Part shown: positions 24,461-32,872 of the stretch, one piece after another | Position numbering within the stretch: the first letter of the stretch is position 1 | How the letters are laid out: every line of letters begins with the position of its first letter | NCBI GenBank assembly: GCA_015061165.1 | Contig: SUXC01000010.1 | Location: 1 to 64,000 of the forward strand | Direction of reading: 5' to 3' | DNA: 64,000 nt | Origin: Bacteroidales bacterium | GTDB taxonomy: Bacteria; Bacteroidota; Bacteroidia; Bacteroidales; Paludibacteraceae | The notes under the pieces: model-generated | The model's input: only the letters and a program-made list of their open reading frames with translations | Told to the model about the DNA's origin: nothing | Database searches by the model: none | Made by a program: the position numbers and the translations under genes

Positions 24461-26616
24461 TAATTTTCCTCCAGCCAATCAACTTCCAACTCATCTAATC
24501 TTTCTTGTGCATCCTCGTTCCCTTGCCTAGCAGCTTTACGGTACCAGTAGATAGCAGTATTTTCATCTTCTTCTACTCCTGTGCCGTAATCATACATGGT
24601 ACCTAAATTATACTGTCCCACATCATTTCCTTGCTCTGCTGCCATTCGATAATAATAAATAGCTTTATCATAATTACATACAACATGTTCATAGAAATGT
24701 CCAAAATTCACGATTTCATCTTTTTCCCCCATCTCTATGATTTTTTCGTAGTACTCAATGACTTTGTTCTCATCTTTTTCTATACCAATACCTTCCTTAT
24801 AGCAATCTATAAGGTTCCTTATAGCATCTACATTGCCCTTCTCAGCACCTTTTTTATACCACTCAAATGCTTTTTGTTCATTTTTGTCTACACCTTCTCC
24901 GTATCTATATTTATTACCAACATTATTCATAGCAACCTCATCTCCTGTCTCTGCAGATTTAAGGAAACACTCAAATGCTTTTGTTTTATCAACGGCTGTA
25001 TATGTTCCTCTCGCATACATACATCCTAAATTATTCCAAGCGGCGGAACTACCTTCACTAGCTAAAGTTTCATATAAATGAAAGGCTTTTTCATAATTTG
25101 GGGTAACTCCTTTTTGATTATCAAGTAGCCAAGCTAGGCGAAATCGCACATTTTTGCTGCCTTGTTCCAAAGCTTTCTCTCCCCAATATGCAGACTCTTG
25201 ATAATTCATTTTGAAGTTAGAGCCAGAATAGTACTCTTCACATAAACGCTCCAAAGCTGGTATATATCCTTCTTTAGCAGAAGCAATAAAATATGCTTCA
25301 GCTAGATCAAGAACTTTTAATGTTATTAATTTATGCCCCCTAAAATATTGTCTAACTGGAGTTATATTTAAACTGTTAATATAATTATTGAGATATTCAG
25401 TATGTTTTGATTCGTCAAAAAGATTAGACTCTATATCTCTTAATTTCCTGCTCCATTTAATAACCGATTTATAATCATTGCGCTCTTCAGCTTGTATTTT
25501 TAAATTATTGATAAAAATATCATCACTAGACTCTGCGAATATATCCTGCAGTTTTTCAATATACTCCGTATCAATTGGTACTCCATACAAACCGTCTGTA
25601 AAAACTCTAGAGAGTTCATCTGCATTTTTTAAATTACCATTAATTGCTTGACGAATCATCCATGGAACTGCGACTAAATTGGATAGCGAATCTTCTCGAT
25701 ATACTATGTCTACAATTTTATCTGTACAATAAATATCACCTCTAAATGCATACCTTTTATAGATTGATATTGCAGCATGGATATCTTTTTCACATCCTTT
25801 TCCTAAAGCCATGTTATCAGCAATCTGAATATCAGCTAGTTTATAACCTTGCTTAGCAGATAACCGTTCTAGTTGATGAGACAAACAGCATGCATCATGT
25901 TGGTTTTGTTCTAAATATAGTTGAGCTACTTCATGTTGCGCTAGTGGGCAATGTTTTACCTTTCCGTAATTTTCTGCCATACAACAAGATATACATCCAT
26001 GCTTGACTTCTTCCAAGCATATTGACAAAGCTTTATGATAACTCAAATCTTTTTTACATTGTTTTATGTAATTTTCTTTTTCTATACAATATAATGAACG
26101 CTCTGGAGCTGCAATTGAAGGTGTTTTACGCGGTAATTTAGAATGTGTAATTATTTCAAGTGAATTTTCCGCCCCTAAAATAACTGCAGAAAATAACAAT
26201 CGCGTTAATAATACTAAGCGCCTCAGCGGCAAACTCCTATCTGTACGATCTACAAAATCTGTTTTATAATCACCAATAGCAGATGTAAAATGTACAACTA
26301 ATGGAGTATCTATATGAATATCATAAGGATTTACACTCTTCCATGCTTCATTGTAACTTACTATTTCTGCAGCAGAAAAGACTTTACCTGCTATTTTTTT
26401 CCATGTATCTTTTACTCCTCCTAATCCGAAAAGTATGATTCTCTTCACACACTCTATACTTTTATCATTTTTATGTAAATATTTTTCCAAAGCATCGCAC
26501 CATGTTGCATCTGTACCATCATAGCTAATGACAGTTATTCCATCCACTTTCTTTAGTAACTGTGTCAGTTCATCATTCGAAGATAAAGCAGTATATATTT
26601 CGTTAGGTGTAATCAT
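24460..26616 (-). CDS. Sel1-repeat protein of the Zorya-like operon
   Basis: 718 aa. The C-terminal half holds several Sel1-type helical repeats ('AAWNNLGCMYARGTYTAVDK', 'AMNNVGNKYRYGEGVDKNEQ', 'GQYNLGTMYDYGTGVEEDEN' and others). The first 330 residues form an unrecognised domain with a Cys-rich stretch ('HGCISCCMAENYGKVKHCPL'), which might bind zinc. No signal peptide, so probably cytoplasmic. The start overlaps the ZorB-like stop by one base. In Zorya systems the genes after the motor pair encode effectors. This one may sense, scaffold or control the protease encoded next. Confidence 0.8.
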   Translation of the reverse strand: MITPNEIYTALSSNDELTQLLKKVDGITVISYDGTDATWCDALEKYLHKNDKSIECVKRIILFGLGGVKDTWKKIAGKVFSAAEIVSYNEAWKSVNPYDIHIDTPLVVHFTSAIGDYKTDFVDRTDRSLPLRRLVLLTRLLFSAVILGAENSLEIITHSKLPRKTPSIAAPERSLYCIEKENYIKQCKKDLSYHKALSICLEEVKHGCISCCMAENYGKVKHCPLAQHEVAQLYLEQNQHDACCLSHQLERLSAKQGYKLADIQIADNMALGKGCEKDIHAAISIYKRYAFRGDIYCTDKIVDIVYREDSLSNLVAVPWMIRQAINGNLKNADELSRVFTDGLYGVPIDTEYIEKLQDIFAESSDDIFINNLKIQAEERNDYKSVIKWSRKLRDIESNLFDESKHTEYLNNYINSLNITPVRQYFRGHKLITLKVLDLAEAYFIASAKEGYIPALERLCEEYYSGSNFKMNYQESAYWGEKALEQGSKNVRFRLAWLLDNQKGVTPNYEKAFHLYETLASEGSSAAWNNLGCMYARGTYTAVDKTKAFECFLKSAETGDEVAMNNVGNKYRYGEGVDKNEQKAFEWYKKGAEKGNVDAIRNLIDCYKEGIGIEKDENKVIEYYEKIIEMGEKDEIVNFGHFYEHVVCNYDKAIYYYRMAAEQGNDVGQYNLGTMYDYGTGVEEDENTAIYWYRKAARQGNEDAQERLDELEVDWLEEN

Positions 26617-27317
26617 TATTCTTTTACAATAGCTTTTATAACACGATAGTCATCAGTAATAATACGTATTTCTACGCGTTTTGATAAATCATTATTAATG
26701 GGTTTACCACTTTCAGAAGCAAAATTTCCATCTCCATCGAGTGCGTTGGTATATGAATAGCCAACAGCAGTAAGCCAATCTTCTATCTGTTCTCTATCTT
26801 GTTTGTTAAATTTACTATTTGCACATATTTTGCGAATACATTTTACCACTTCATATGCCCGCTTTTGCGATAATTCAAGATTTGACAGATAAGGATCGCT
26901 GCCAATTCTAAATGGGAGAGTATCAGTATGTCCCTCTATACGAACTTCTTTAATGTAAATTCTTAAAGAATCATGAAGTAATAGATTCATATATGAAGGT
27001 ATAATATTCTCTAATGTAGTTTCAAAATGTTCAGAAACATCATATTTCCCTTCTTCAAAAAGAGTTTCTGCCTCTGCAAATCGAATGGATAAATCATTAT
27101 TAATTGCTAAAATGTCATTGCCTACTTGCTCCTTAAACTCTTCATGCAACTCTTCATATAATTTCTGCTTCGTATCAACATATTCTGTGAATTGTTGTGT
27201 TCCTTCTTCTATAAGTTTATGTGCTTGGTGCATATACGCAATAGATACGAATAAGAATATTACCATTAGTCCTGTCATCAAGTCTGATACGGACATCCAT
27301 ACATTCATCTTAGCCAT
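26616..27317 (-). CDS. MotB/OmpA-like protein resembling ZorB
   Basis: 233 aa. It has a short cytoplasmic start, then one transmembrane helix preceded by an Asp (Asp12 in 'SVSDLMTGLMVIFLFVSIAY'), the position that carries the ion in MotB and ZorB. A coiled-coil linker (about 35-90) leads to an OmpA-type peptidoglycan-binding domain with 'RIEGHTDTLPF', 'LELSQKRAYEVVKCI' and 'DLSKRVEIRI'. It lies one base after the MotA/ExbB-like gene. Together they should form an ion-driven stator anchored to the cell wall. Without flagellar genes nearby, a Zorya-type defence role is the best-known parallel. Confidence 0.85.
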   Translation of the reverse strand: MAKMNVWMSVSDLMTGLMVIFLFVSIAYMHQAHKLIEEGTQQFTEYVDTKQKLYEELHEEFKEQVGNDILAINNDLSIRFAEAETLFEEGKYDVSEHFETTLENIIPSYMNLLLHDSLRIYIKEVRIEGHTDTLPFRIGSDPYLSNLELSQKRAYEVVKCIRKICANSKFNKQDREQIEDWLTAVGYSYTNALDGDGNFASESGKPINNDLSKRVEIRIITDDYRVIKAIVKE

Positions 27318-27318
27318 A

Positions 27319-28026
27319 TTAATCTTTCTTTTTGATAACTTCTAATACTTCCTTTATTTCATCCATATCATTACCTACCTTTGTAATAACAATAGAAGCA
27401 GTTAGCAACTCAGCTGATATACGAGAAAGTTCAGTTAATTGTTGATTTACATTATTTTCATTATTGTCGGCTAAAATATTTTGTATAGTTTGGATAGATT
27501 CTTTTGTACTTTCTATATCATCAGCAATTTGTTCTACGTACTCTTTTAATGAACCAGAATGTAGCGCTTGTACCGTATTCTCTTGATTTTTTTCATTTGC
27601 TAACATGAGTTCACGGATGTTCTTATCATTATTTTTTTTAAGTTCAGTAATAGCGGCAATTATTGCGGTAGCATCTTTACTAAGATCATTATCAACAAGT
27701 TCATCATATCTCCGACTTACAAGACGCGATAGTATCAATGAGCATATCATACCAACAAGTGATGTAAAGAATGCCATCTTTAATCCATCCAGCAGTTCAG
27801 TGATACTAGTATCGATATGTTTTGGATCAAATCCAATCAAACCAATGGTGATTCCCGTAAAGGTTCCAAGTACGCCAAGAGTTGATAATATAGAAGGAAG
27901 CTGACCAATCCACTTCTTATTATTCTTTAAATCTATGGTTGATGCACTACTGACATAGTAATGTGTCCATGCCCATGTAAAGAAAATGGCTAAGCACAAT
28001 GTAATTGTTAATATTTTTAATATCAT
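27319..28026 (-). CDS. MotA/TolQ/ExbB-like protein resembling a short ZorA
   Basis: 235 aa. Three membrane helices: residues 3-22, about 42-68 with the family motif 'TLGVLGTFTGITIGLIGF', and about 85-108 ('MAFFTSLVGMICSLILSRLV'). A cytoplasmic helical tail of about 120 residues follows ('DIESTKESIQTIQNILADNN' and more). Classical ZorA has a much longer tail. It is the first gene of the coupled operon ZorA-like, ZorB-like, Sel1, SprT. A promoter lies at 28069. Confidence 0.84.
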   Translation of the reverse strand: MILKILTITLCLAIFFTWAWTHYYVSSASTIDLKNNKKWIGQLPSILSTLGVLGTFTGITIGLIGFDPKHIDTSITELLDGLKMAFFTSLVGMICSLILSRLVSRRYDELVDNDLSKDATAIIAAITELKKNNDKNIRELMLANEKNQENTVQALHSGSLKEYVEQIADDIESTKESIQTIQNILADNNENNVNQQLTELSRISAELLTASIVITKVGNDMDEIKEVLEVIKKKD

Positions 28027-28068
28027 AGGATTTTATTTTAAATTTATCTTTTTTCTTAGATAATTCAA

Positions 28069-28100
28069 CAAAGGTACTACTTTTGTGAAATATATCCAAA
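28069..28100 (-). promoter_or_regulatory. Promoter of the Zorya-like operon
   Basis: TACCTTTG (minus, 28069-28076) with TTTG 20 bases upstream (28097-28100), giving a leader of about 37 bases. This is a constitutive-type promoter. Confidence 0.75.
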
Positions 28101-28165
28101 AGTTTGTGACCTGAAAATGCTTAAATTCTTAATTATTTGAGGAGGGCTATATAATCTTGTTAGAG

Positions 28166-28384
28166 TTATATTGTATTTTTCATCCATTCTTGGTACAAAG
28201 CGACGGGACCTTCGTGCCAGCGTTTGGTGCTTTCTTGCTCCAATTGTTTGTACATATCAGAAGAATATATCAAGCGCATGGCTTCAATGATAGTGATATG
28301 CTTATCTGCACACAACATATCTGCCAACCAACTCACTTTGGAAGGCAAAAGTAAATGCAGATTATTTTGGGTCACTTCGGTCAT
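28166..28384 (-). CDS. Small DUF3791-like partner protein
   Basis: 72 aa, start overlapping the stop of the DUF3990 gene by four bases. The pattern 'KVSWLADMLCADKHITIIEA', 'LIYSSDMYKQLEQESTKRWH' and 'GPVALYQEW' is the one I associate with the small third gene found beside DUF3990 toxins. Probably part of the antitoxin complement or an accessory protein of the cassette. No DNA-binding motif is evident. Confidence 0.65.
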   Translation of the reverse strand: MTEVTQNNLHLLLPSKVSWLADMLCADKHITIIEAMRLIYSSDMYKQLEQESTKRWHEGPVALYQEWMKNTI

Positions 28385-28866
28385 AAAAGTATCTCGTTGG
28401 CTTTAATGAATGTTAATAGTTGTAATGCTTGCTCGGTATGAAACAAATATTGATCAACCAGTTCATAAGTTTTCAACTCTGCAAGCAGGTTTTGTTTGCT
28501 CATCAATCCGCCTTCGTACAGGGCAAAGCATGTATAAACACGGTCATTTGCTACAGGACCATATACAATATCATAATCGTGTACAAAGTCCTTGTTGAGG
28601 CGGTTGTTCATCACGAAATCAATCCATTCGTCGGTAGGAGATTCAAAGAGCAAGCACTTAACTGATTGCAACTTATCTATGTCCAATTCGTATTCATTGA
28701 CAAAGCCTTTGGCAGCACGGTTGCCCTTCATCTTTCTACGCACCCACTCCTCGGCTTGTTCATACGAAGTCGTGGTATAGAATCCGCTACCATAATCAAG
28801 GGTGCGATTAGGTTCGCGAATCTCAGGTGTATCAACACACTCTAAACTGCCGTGATAAACTTTCAT
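28381..28866 (-). CDS. DUF3990 ADP-ribosyltransferase-like toxin
   Basis: 161 aa. It begins with the family hallmark 'MKVYHGSLECVDTPEI', then 'RTLDYGSGFYTTTSYEQAEE' and 'WVRRKM', which fit the NAD-binding core of the ART-like fold (His, Tyr-Gly-x-Gly-Phe-Tyr). The centre has 'DFVHDYDIVYGPVANDRVY'. DUF3990 proteins are predicted toxins flanked by DUF3791 proteins. Both flanking genes overlap it by four bases (ATGA), giving a three-gene toxin-antitoxin cassette. Confidence 0.82.
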   Translation of the reverse strand: MKVYHGSLECVDTPEIREPNRTLDYGSGFYTTTSYEQAEEWVRRKMKGNRAAKGFVNEYELDIDKLQSVKCLLFESPTDEWIDFVMNNRLNKDFVHDYDIVYGPVANDRVYTCFALYEGGLMSKQNLLAELKTYELVDQYLFHTEQALQLLTFIKANEILL

Positions 28867-29072
28867 TGCTTTCGCTGATTGATATAGTTGTCAATATCTT
28901 CTACAATCCATTGCGCACTTTGCGTGTGCAGTACCTCGTAAAACTCCTCCAGATATTCCAATACGCCATATTTGTCCAGTTCAAGCATTGCCTGCTCGCC
29001 TGTCAAATGGTGTTTTTGCTTGTATTGCTCAATGCAAAAAGAGATGAAATATGAGATTTCGTTGCTGCGCAT
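28863..29072 (-). CDS. DUF3791 protein, likely antitoxin
   Basis: 69 aa from ATG 29072; the longer frame would start inside the promoter. The sequence ('ISYFISFCIEQYKQKHHLTG', 'LDKYGVLEYLEEFYEVLHTQ') is a clear DUF3791 match by eye. First gene of the cassette. By analogy with other pairs it neutralises the DUF3990 product. Confidence 0.82.
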   Translation of the reverse strand: MRSNEISYFISFCIEQYKQKHHLTGEQAMLELDKYGVLEYLEEFYEVLHTQSAQWIVEDIDNYINQRKQ

Positions 29073-29097
29073 ACTAATGCTTCTTGATATTTGGGTG

Positions 29098-29128
29098 CAA
29101 AGATACACTTTTTTTTTGAGATGTGCAA
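29098..29128 (-). promoter_or_regulatory. Promoter of the DUF3791/DUF3990 cassette
   Basis: TATCTTTG (minus, 29098-29105) with TTG 20 bases upstream (29126-29128). Confidence 0.7.
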
Positions 29129-29194
29129 GAAATGAGTGATTTTTGAGTGATTTTTTATTGATAGAACGGCAATATGCACTAAAAAGTGTTAGGT

Positions 29195-29300
29195 ATAAAG
29201 TGGAGAGTGTAAAGGCAAGGAAGACCCGAATGCATTCGGGGGAATTAACATAGAAGGCAAAGATTACTCGGCGAATTAACGCCGAGCACTAAACCTGTGG
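29195..29300 (-). repeat. Interspersed repeat with CTCGGC/GCCGAG hairpin, copy 2
   Basis: On the minus strand it reads GTTTAGTGCTCGGC, a short spacer, CGCCGAGTA, then an exact 16-base palindrome CCCGAATGCATTCGGG (29225-29240) and CTTTACACTCT. It matches 946-1012 except for the palindrome insert. The remaining sequence from 29129 to 29560 holds no convincing gene. Confidence 0.55.
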
Positions 29301-29568
29301 CGGTAACACAAAGAAGACCAGAACCAATGGAGTGGGCAATCTTAACAAAACGCACTTTTTCTATTTGGGCGGTGTCGGGGAGTTCTCTCGGAGTTCTCAG
29401 GGTTGTCTCTCGGTAAAATTCAGAAAAAGATAGCAAAACGAAAAGAGAAAGAATCTTAATAAATAGCACTTTTTTTAGTTTAGTGGATGCGCCTGGGACA
29501 GTAGTGTTTATGATATTATTTATGATATCATTTATGGTATTATTATTTCCCAATAACCATGCGTGTAC

Positions 29569-29610
29569 AAAATCGCCACTTGTGCATAAAACACAAATGG
29601 CGATTTTATT
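29569..29610 (-). terminator. Hairpin terminator downstream of pepD
   Basis: AAAATCGCCA (29569-29578) pairs with TGGCGATTTT (29598-29607). The T run lies downstream on the minus strand. Confidence 0.65.
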
Positions 29611-29651
29611 TAGTGAACAGTGCTTACGCCTACTATTTAGCGTACAAGCAT

Positions 29652-31136
29652 TTACAGCGTTTCGAGGACGCGTTGGAGCCATTGCCAACATTTGCCCGTA
29701 GAACTGATACTCAAGCGCTCTTGTGGTGAGTGGACACCGAACATTTGAGGACCAATAGACACCATATCCAAATATGGATACTTCTCCAAGAACAAACCAC
29801 ACTCCAAGCCCGCATGGATAGCCAATACCTTTGGCTCCGCAGCAAACAATTCTTGATATGCCTTCTTCGTTACTTCCAACAATGGCGATTGTGGGTTAGG
29901 TGCCCAACCCGGATAACCGTCGCCATGCGTAACCTCGTCGCAAGCCAACGCCAAAGCGCATTCTACCATTTGCTTCAGGTCGTGTTTCTTGCTCTCAATT
30001 GATGAGCGTTGGCTGGTGTTCACCTCAATATATGCCCCCTTATCATCCTCTTTCATCTTCACGCTGGCGAGGTTGGTGCTGGTCTCTACCAAACCCGGCA
30101 TGGTCTTAGACATAGCCATCATACCATGAGGGCAAGCGTAGAGGGCTTGCAGGAGGCGTTTGGCCTCTGCCTCTGGGATAAACTGCTCAGGCATATCAGT
30201 TGTCTCAAGGGTCATGAAGAAGTCCTTCTCTATGTCGCCAATCTCAGATTCGATAGTAGCGATATAGTGATTAAGCATCACGCGGATATCCTCTTTATAC
30301 GCCATACGAATAGCGATGACAGCCTCTGCCTCGCGAGCAATAGCGTTGCGGAGGTTACCGCCGTTAATGGTAGCGAGTTGGAAGGTAATTGGCAATTGGC
30401 GATTGGCGATGAGGCTATAGAGGAAACGCACAAGAATCTTATTGGCATTGCCACGACCTTTGTTGATGTCATCGCCCGAGTGACCGCCCATCAGTCCGCC
30501 GACTTTGAGGTGGATAGCAAGGTGGCTATTGGCTATTGGCAATTGGGTATTGGATATAGGCGAGTAGTGCATTTTGGCAAGGGTGTCAATACCACCTGCG
30601 CAGCCGATGAAGACTTGACCATCGTCCTCGGAGTCGAGGTTGATGAGTTGCTTGCCATTGAGGCAACCGTCTTTTAGACGGAATGCGCCTGTGAGACCCG
30701 TCTCCTCATCCACAGTGAAAAGGCACTCTAATGCAGGGTGCTTCAAGGTGTCAGAAGTGATAGCCGCCAACATAAGCGCCATACCGATACCGTTGTCCGC
30801 ACCGAGGGTAGTGCCCTCAGCTTTGATAAAATCGCCATCGATATAGGTGTGGATAGGGTCATTGTCGAAGTCGTGCACGGTGTCGTTGTTCTTCTCGCAC
30901 ACCATATCCATGTGCGCTTGGAGGATAACGCCCGGTTTGTCTTCGTAGCCAGGAGTAGCAGGCTTGCGCATGATGATATTGCCTGCTTCATCGACAGTGT
31001 GTTCGAGGTTATGCTTTACGGCAAACGCCTTAAGCCATTCGATAATCTTGCCTTCGCGCTTCGATGGGCGAGGCACTTGGGTGATCTCATGGAAGATTGA
31101 GAAAACCTCTTGGGGTTGTAATTCGTTGATAGTCAT
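29652..31136 (-). CDS. pepD: Aminoacyl-histidine dipeptidase
   Basis: 494 aa, M20-family PepD. The zinc ligands are recognisable in 'LQAHMDMV', 'TLGADNGIGM', 'TVDEETGLTG' and 'INLDSEDDG'. The dimerisation domain begins near 'GGLMGGHSGDDINKGRGNA'. It splits beta-alanyl-His and other Xaa-His dipeptides in the cytoplasm. Two inserts of a repeated 'QLPI' text (in 'SNTQLPIANSHLAIHL' and 'LIANRQLPITFQLAT') come from the ATTGGCAATTGG repeat family and do not look native to the protein. Length is otherwise typical. Confidence 0.93.
   Translation of the reverse strand: MTINELQPQEVFSIFHEITQVPRPSKREGKIIEWLKAFAVKHNLEHTVDEAGNIIMRKPATPGYEDKPGVILQAHMDMVCEKNNDTVHDFDNDPIHTYIDGDFIKAEGTTLGADNGIGMALMLAAITSDTLKHPALECLFTVDEETGLTGAFRLKDGCLNGKQLINLDSEDDGQVFIGCAGGIDTLAKMHYSPISNTQLPIANSHLAIHLKVGGLMGGHSGDDINKGRGNANKILVRFLYSLIANRQLPITFQLATINGGNLRNAIAREAEAVIAIRMAYKEDIRVMLNHYIATIESEIGDIEKDFFMTLETTDMPEQFIPEAEAKRLLQALYACPHGMMAMSKTMPGLVETSTNLASVKMKEDDKGAYIEVNTSQRSSIESKKHDLKQMVECALALACDEVTHGDGYPGWAPNPQSPLLEVTKKAYQELFAAEPKVLAIHAGLECGLFLEKYPYLDMVSIGPQMFGVHSPQERLSISSTGKCWQWLQRVLETL
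30384..30410. repeat. ATTGGCAATTGG repeat inside pepD, unit 1
   Basis: Tandem GGCAATTGGCGATTGGCGAT on the plus strand, in frame within pepD. Same family as 30521-30563 and 39493-39539. Confidence 0.7.
30521..30563. repeat. ATTGGCAATTGG repeat inside pepD, unit 2
   Basis: Tandem GGCTATTGGCTATTGGCAAT and TGGGTATTGGATAT on the plus strand, in frame. Confidence 0.7.
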
Positions 31137-31146
31137 ATGTGTATAT

Positions 31147-31227
31147 TAGGTTAAAGGTGAAAGGTTAGAGGTGAAAGGCGAGGAGTATATGGCTTTGCCA
31201 TCCAGCCTTGAAACTCTAAACTATAAA
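31147..31227 (+). repeat. Intergenic repeat with GGCTTTGC hairpin, copy 3
   Basis: ATGGCTTTGCCAT hairpin followed by CCAGCCTTGAAACTC and TAAACTATAAAA, preceded by GGTTAAAGGTGAAAGG. It lies between pepD and the C69 dipeptidase gene. Confidence 0.6.
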
Positions 31228-31228
31228 A

Positions 31229-32860
31229 TTATTCGTGAGCAATGTGCTCGTGGATAGTGCGTAAGAACTCTGCTGGGTATGGTGTGCGGTTAGGACCTTC
31301 TGGCAGACCATAAGGGTTGCGCAGGAACTCACCATCTTGCTCCTTGCGCTCTTGACCGTCCAAATACTTGACAAACAAGTATATACCCAAATCCTTCCAT
31401 GCTGCGGTGGACTCCTGAGCTTGTGTGCAAGAGTACTTGGTGAGCCATGCCGCCTTGTCCGTAGCACTTAAACCTGCTACAGCCTCATCCACTATAGCCA
31501 CCTGCGCGTTGAACTTGTCTTCCCATGCCGATTGCACCTTCTGAATATCAGGCAGCATAGCCGAATACTTGGTATATGCCCAGTTGGCTACAATATTGTA
31601 TGTCCACCATGCGGATGTAGGCGAATAGGTGTACATATCGCCATTGCTCTCTTGGAAACACTCTGGTACAGCAGTGATGGTGCTATACATAGGCACATAG
31701 AGCGAAGTGGCTGCATCATCCACACCAAACCACAAGATACCTCCTGCATTAGCCGACTCATAGCCACGCATCTGTGCGACAAATGACCAACCAGTCTGTT
31801 GGGTGGCGATAGGACGCTCGAACCAATATTGCACCGAATCCAATTGGAAGCCCAATGAACCATAGCGCAATTTGCTATTCCATGGACCTGCATCTGGGCC
31901 TTGGGTGATATCAAGTGGCGTACCCTCGTATTGGTCGCGCATGCAGTCTTTGAGTTCTTGGGCACTGACTTTGTGGTTAGGTTTGATATACAGCGGCATA
32001 CGCTCGCCTGCGTACTTGCCACCCGTCTCAACGAAGGTCTTGCCCGAAGCGAAGTCGAAGTATTTGTCCATATCATCAGAGAATTGGCGGAAGAATGACC
32101 ATACGCGTGCTTCGCATACATACAGACCCGAGAAGTCGTATGGGGCATACGCCTCTTGGAAGTTGAAGTCCTTGTCCTTACCCTCGAAGTAGCCTTGTTT
32201 GCGGGCAAAAGAAACGACGTCCTTGCTCCACATCCAATTGTCTTTGTCCTTGAAGTTGATGGTGGTAACACGTGCTTGGTTGGCGTGTGCAGAAATGCAA
32301 TCATCAGGAATACGGGTGGCTACCCATACGGCACCTTTTTCCTCTTTGCCTTTGCCGATGAGCTCCATGAGCCATACCTCGTTAGGGTCAGCGATAGAGA
32401 AAGTCTCACCGCTGCTGGCATAGCCATATTCAGCCACGAGGTCAGTCATGCACTTGATGGCTTCGCGAGCCGTCTTGCAACGCTCCAATGCGATATAAAT
32501 TAGTGAACCATAGTCGATTCCTTCGCCACTCTCCAACTCTGGACGTCCGCCCCAAGTGGTCTCACCAATAGCGAGTTGGTGCTCGTTCATATTGCCCACC
32601 ACATTGTAGGTGTGTGCTACTTGTGGAATGGTGCAAAGGGGTTTGCCTGTATCCCAATCTTTCACTTCGCGCACAGCCCCTTCGGGGTGGTCGGCTGCGG
32701 GAACAAAGTGCAGAAAACCATAGAGGGCATAACTATCGGCAGCATACGAAATCATCGTACTGCCGTCCACGGAGGCATCTTTGCCTACTAAGAAATTGGT
32801 GCAGGCCCAACCTGCGACCCATGCACTACAGAGTGCGAGTATCAAATAAATCTTTTTCAT
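31229..32860 (-). CDS. C69-family dipeptidase
   Basis: 543 aa. After a signal peptide comes 'WACTNFLVGKDASVDGSTM', in which the Cys becomes the N-terminal nucleophile of the Ntn hydrolase after processing. 'NVVGNMNEHQLAIGETTWGG', 'ALERCKTAREAIKCMTDLV' and 'FSIADPNEVWLMELIG' are typical of PepD-A/C69 enzymes. It probably works in the periplasm on dipeptides, complementing the cytoplasmic PepD encoded downstream. Twelve bases separate it from phoH. Confidence 0.92.
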   Translation of the reverse strand: MKKIYLILALCSAWVAGWACTNFLVGKDASVDGSTMISYAADSYALYGFLHFVPAADHPEGAVREVKDWDTGKPLCTIPQVAHTYNVVGNMNEHQLAIGETTWGGRPELESGEGIDYGSLIYIALERCKTAREAIKCMTDLVAEYGYASSGETFSIADPNEVWLMELIGKGKEEKGAVWVATRIPDDCISAHANQARVTTINFKDKDNWMWSKDVVSFARKQGYFEGKDKDFNFQEAYAPYDFSGLYVCEARVWSFFRQFSDDMDKYFDFASGKTFVETGGKYAGERMPLYIKPNHKVSAQELKDCMRDQYEGTPLDITQGPDAGPWNSKLRYGSLGFQLDSVQYWFERPIATQQTGWSFVAQMRGYESANAGGILWFGVDDAATSLYVPMYSTITAVPECFQESNGDMYTYSPTSAWWTYNIVANWAYTKYSAMLPDIQKVQSAWEDKFNAQVAIVDEAVAGLSATDKAAWLTKYSCTQAQESTAAWKDLGIYLFVKYLDGQERKEQDGEFLRNPYGLPEGPNRTPYPAEFLRTIHEHIAHE

Positions 32861-32872
32861 ATATTCTTGTGT

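Noticed and set aside
23786..28026. Canonical Zorya type I, II or III
   Set aside because: No ZorC/ZorD, ZorE or ZorF/ZorG-like gene. The ZorA tail is short and the accompanying genes are Sel1 and SprT.
29245..29802. Minus-strand ORF of 185 codons
   Set aside because: Overlaps the pepD 3' end in another frame and runs through the terminator and repeat.
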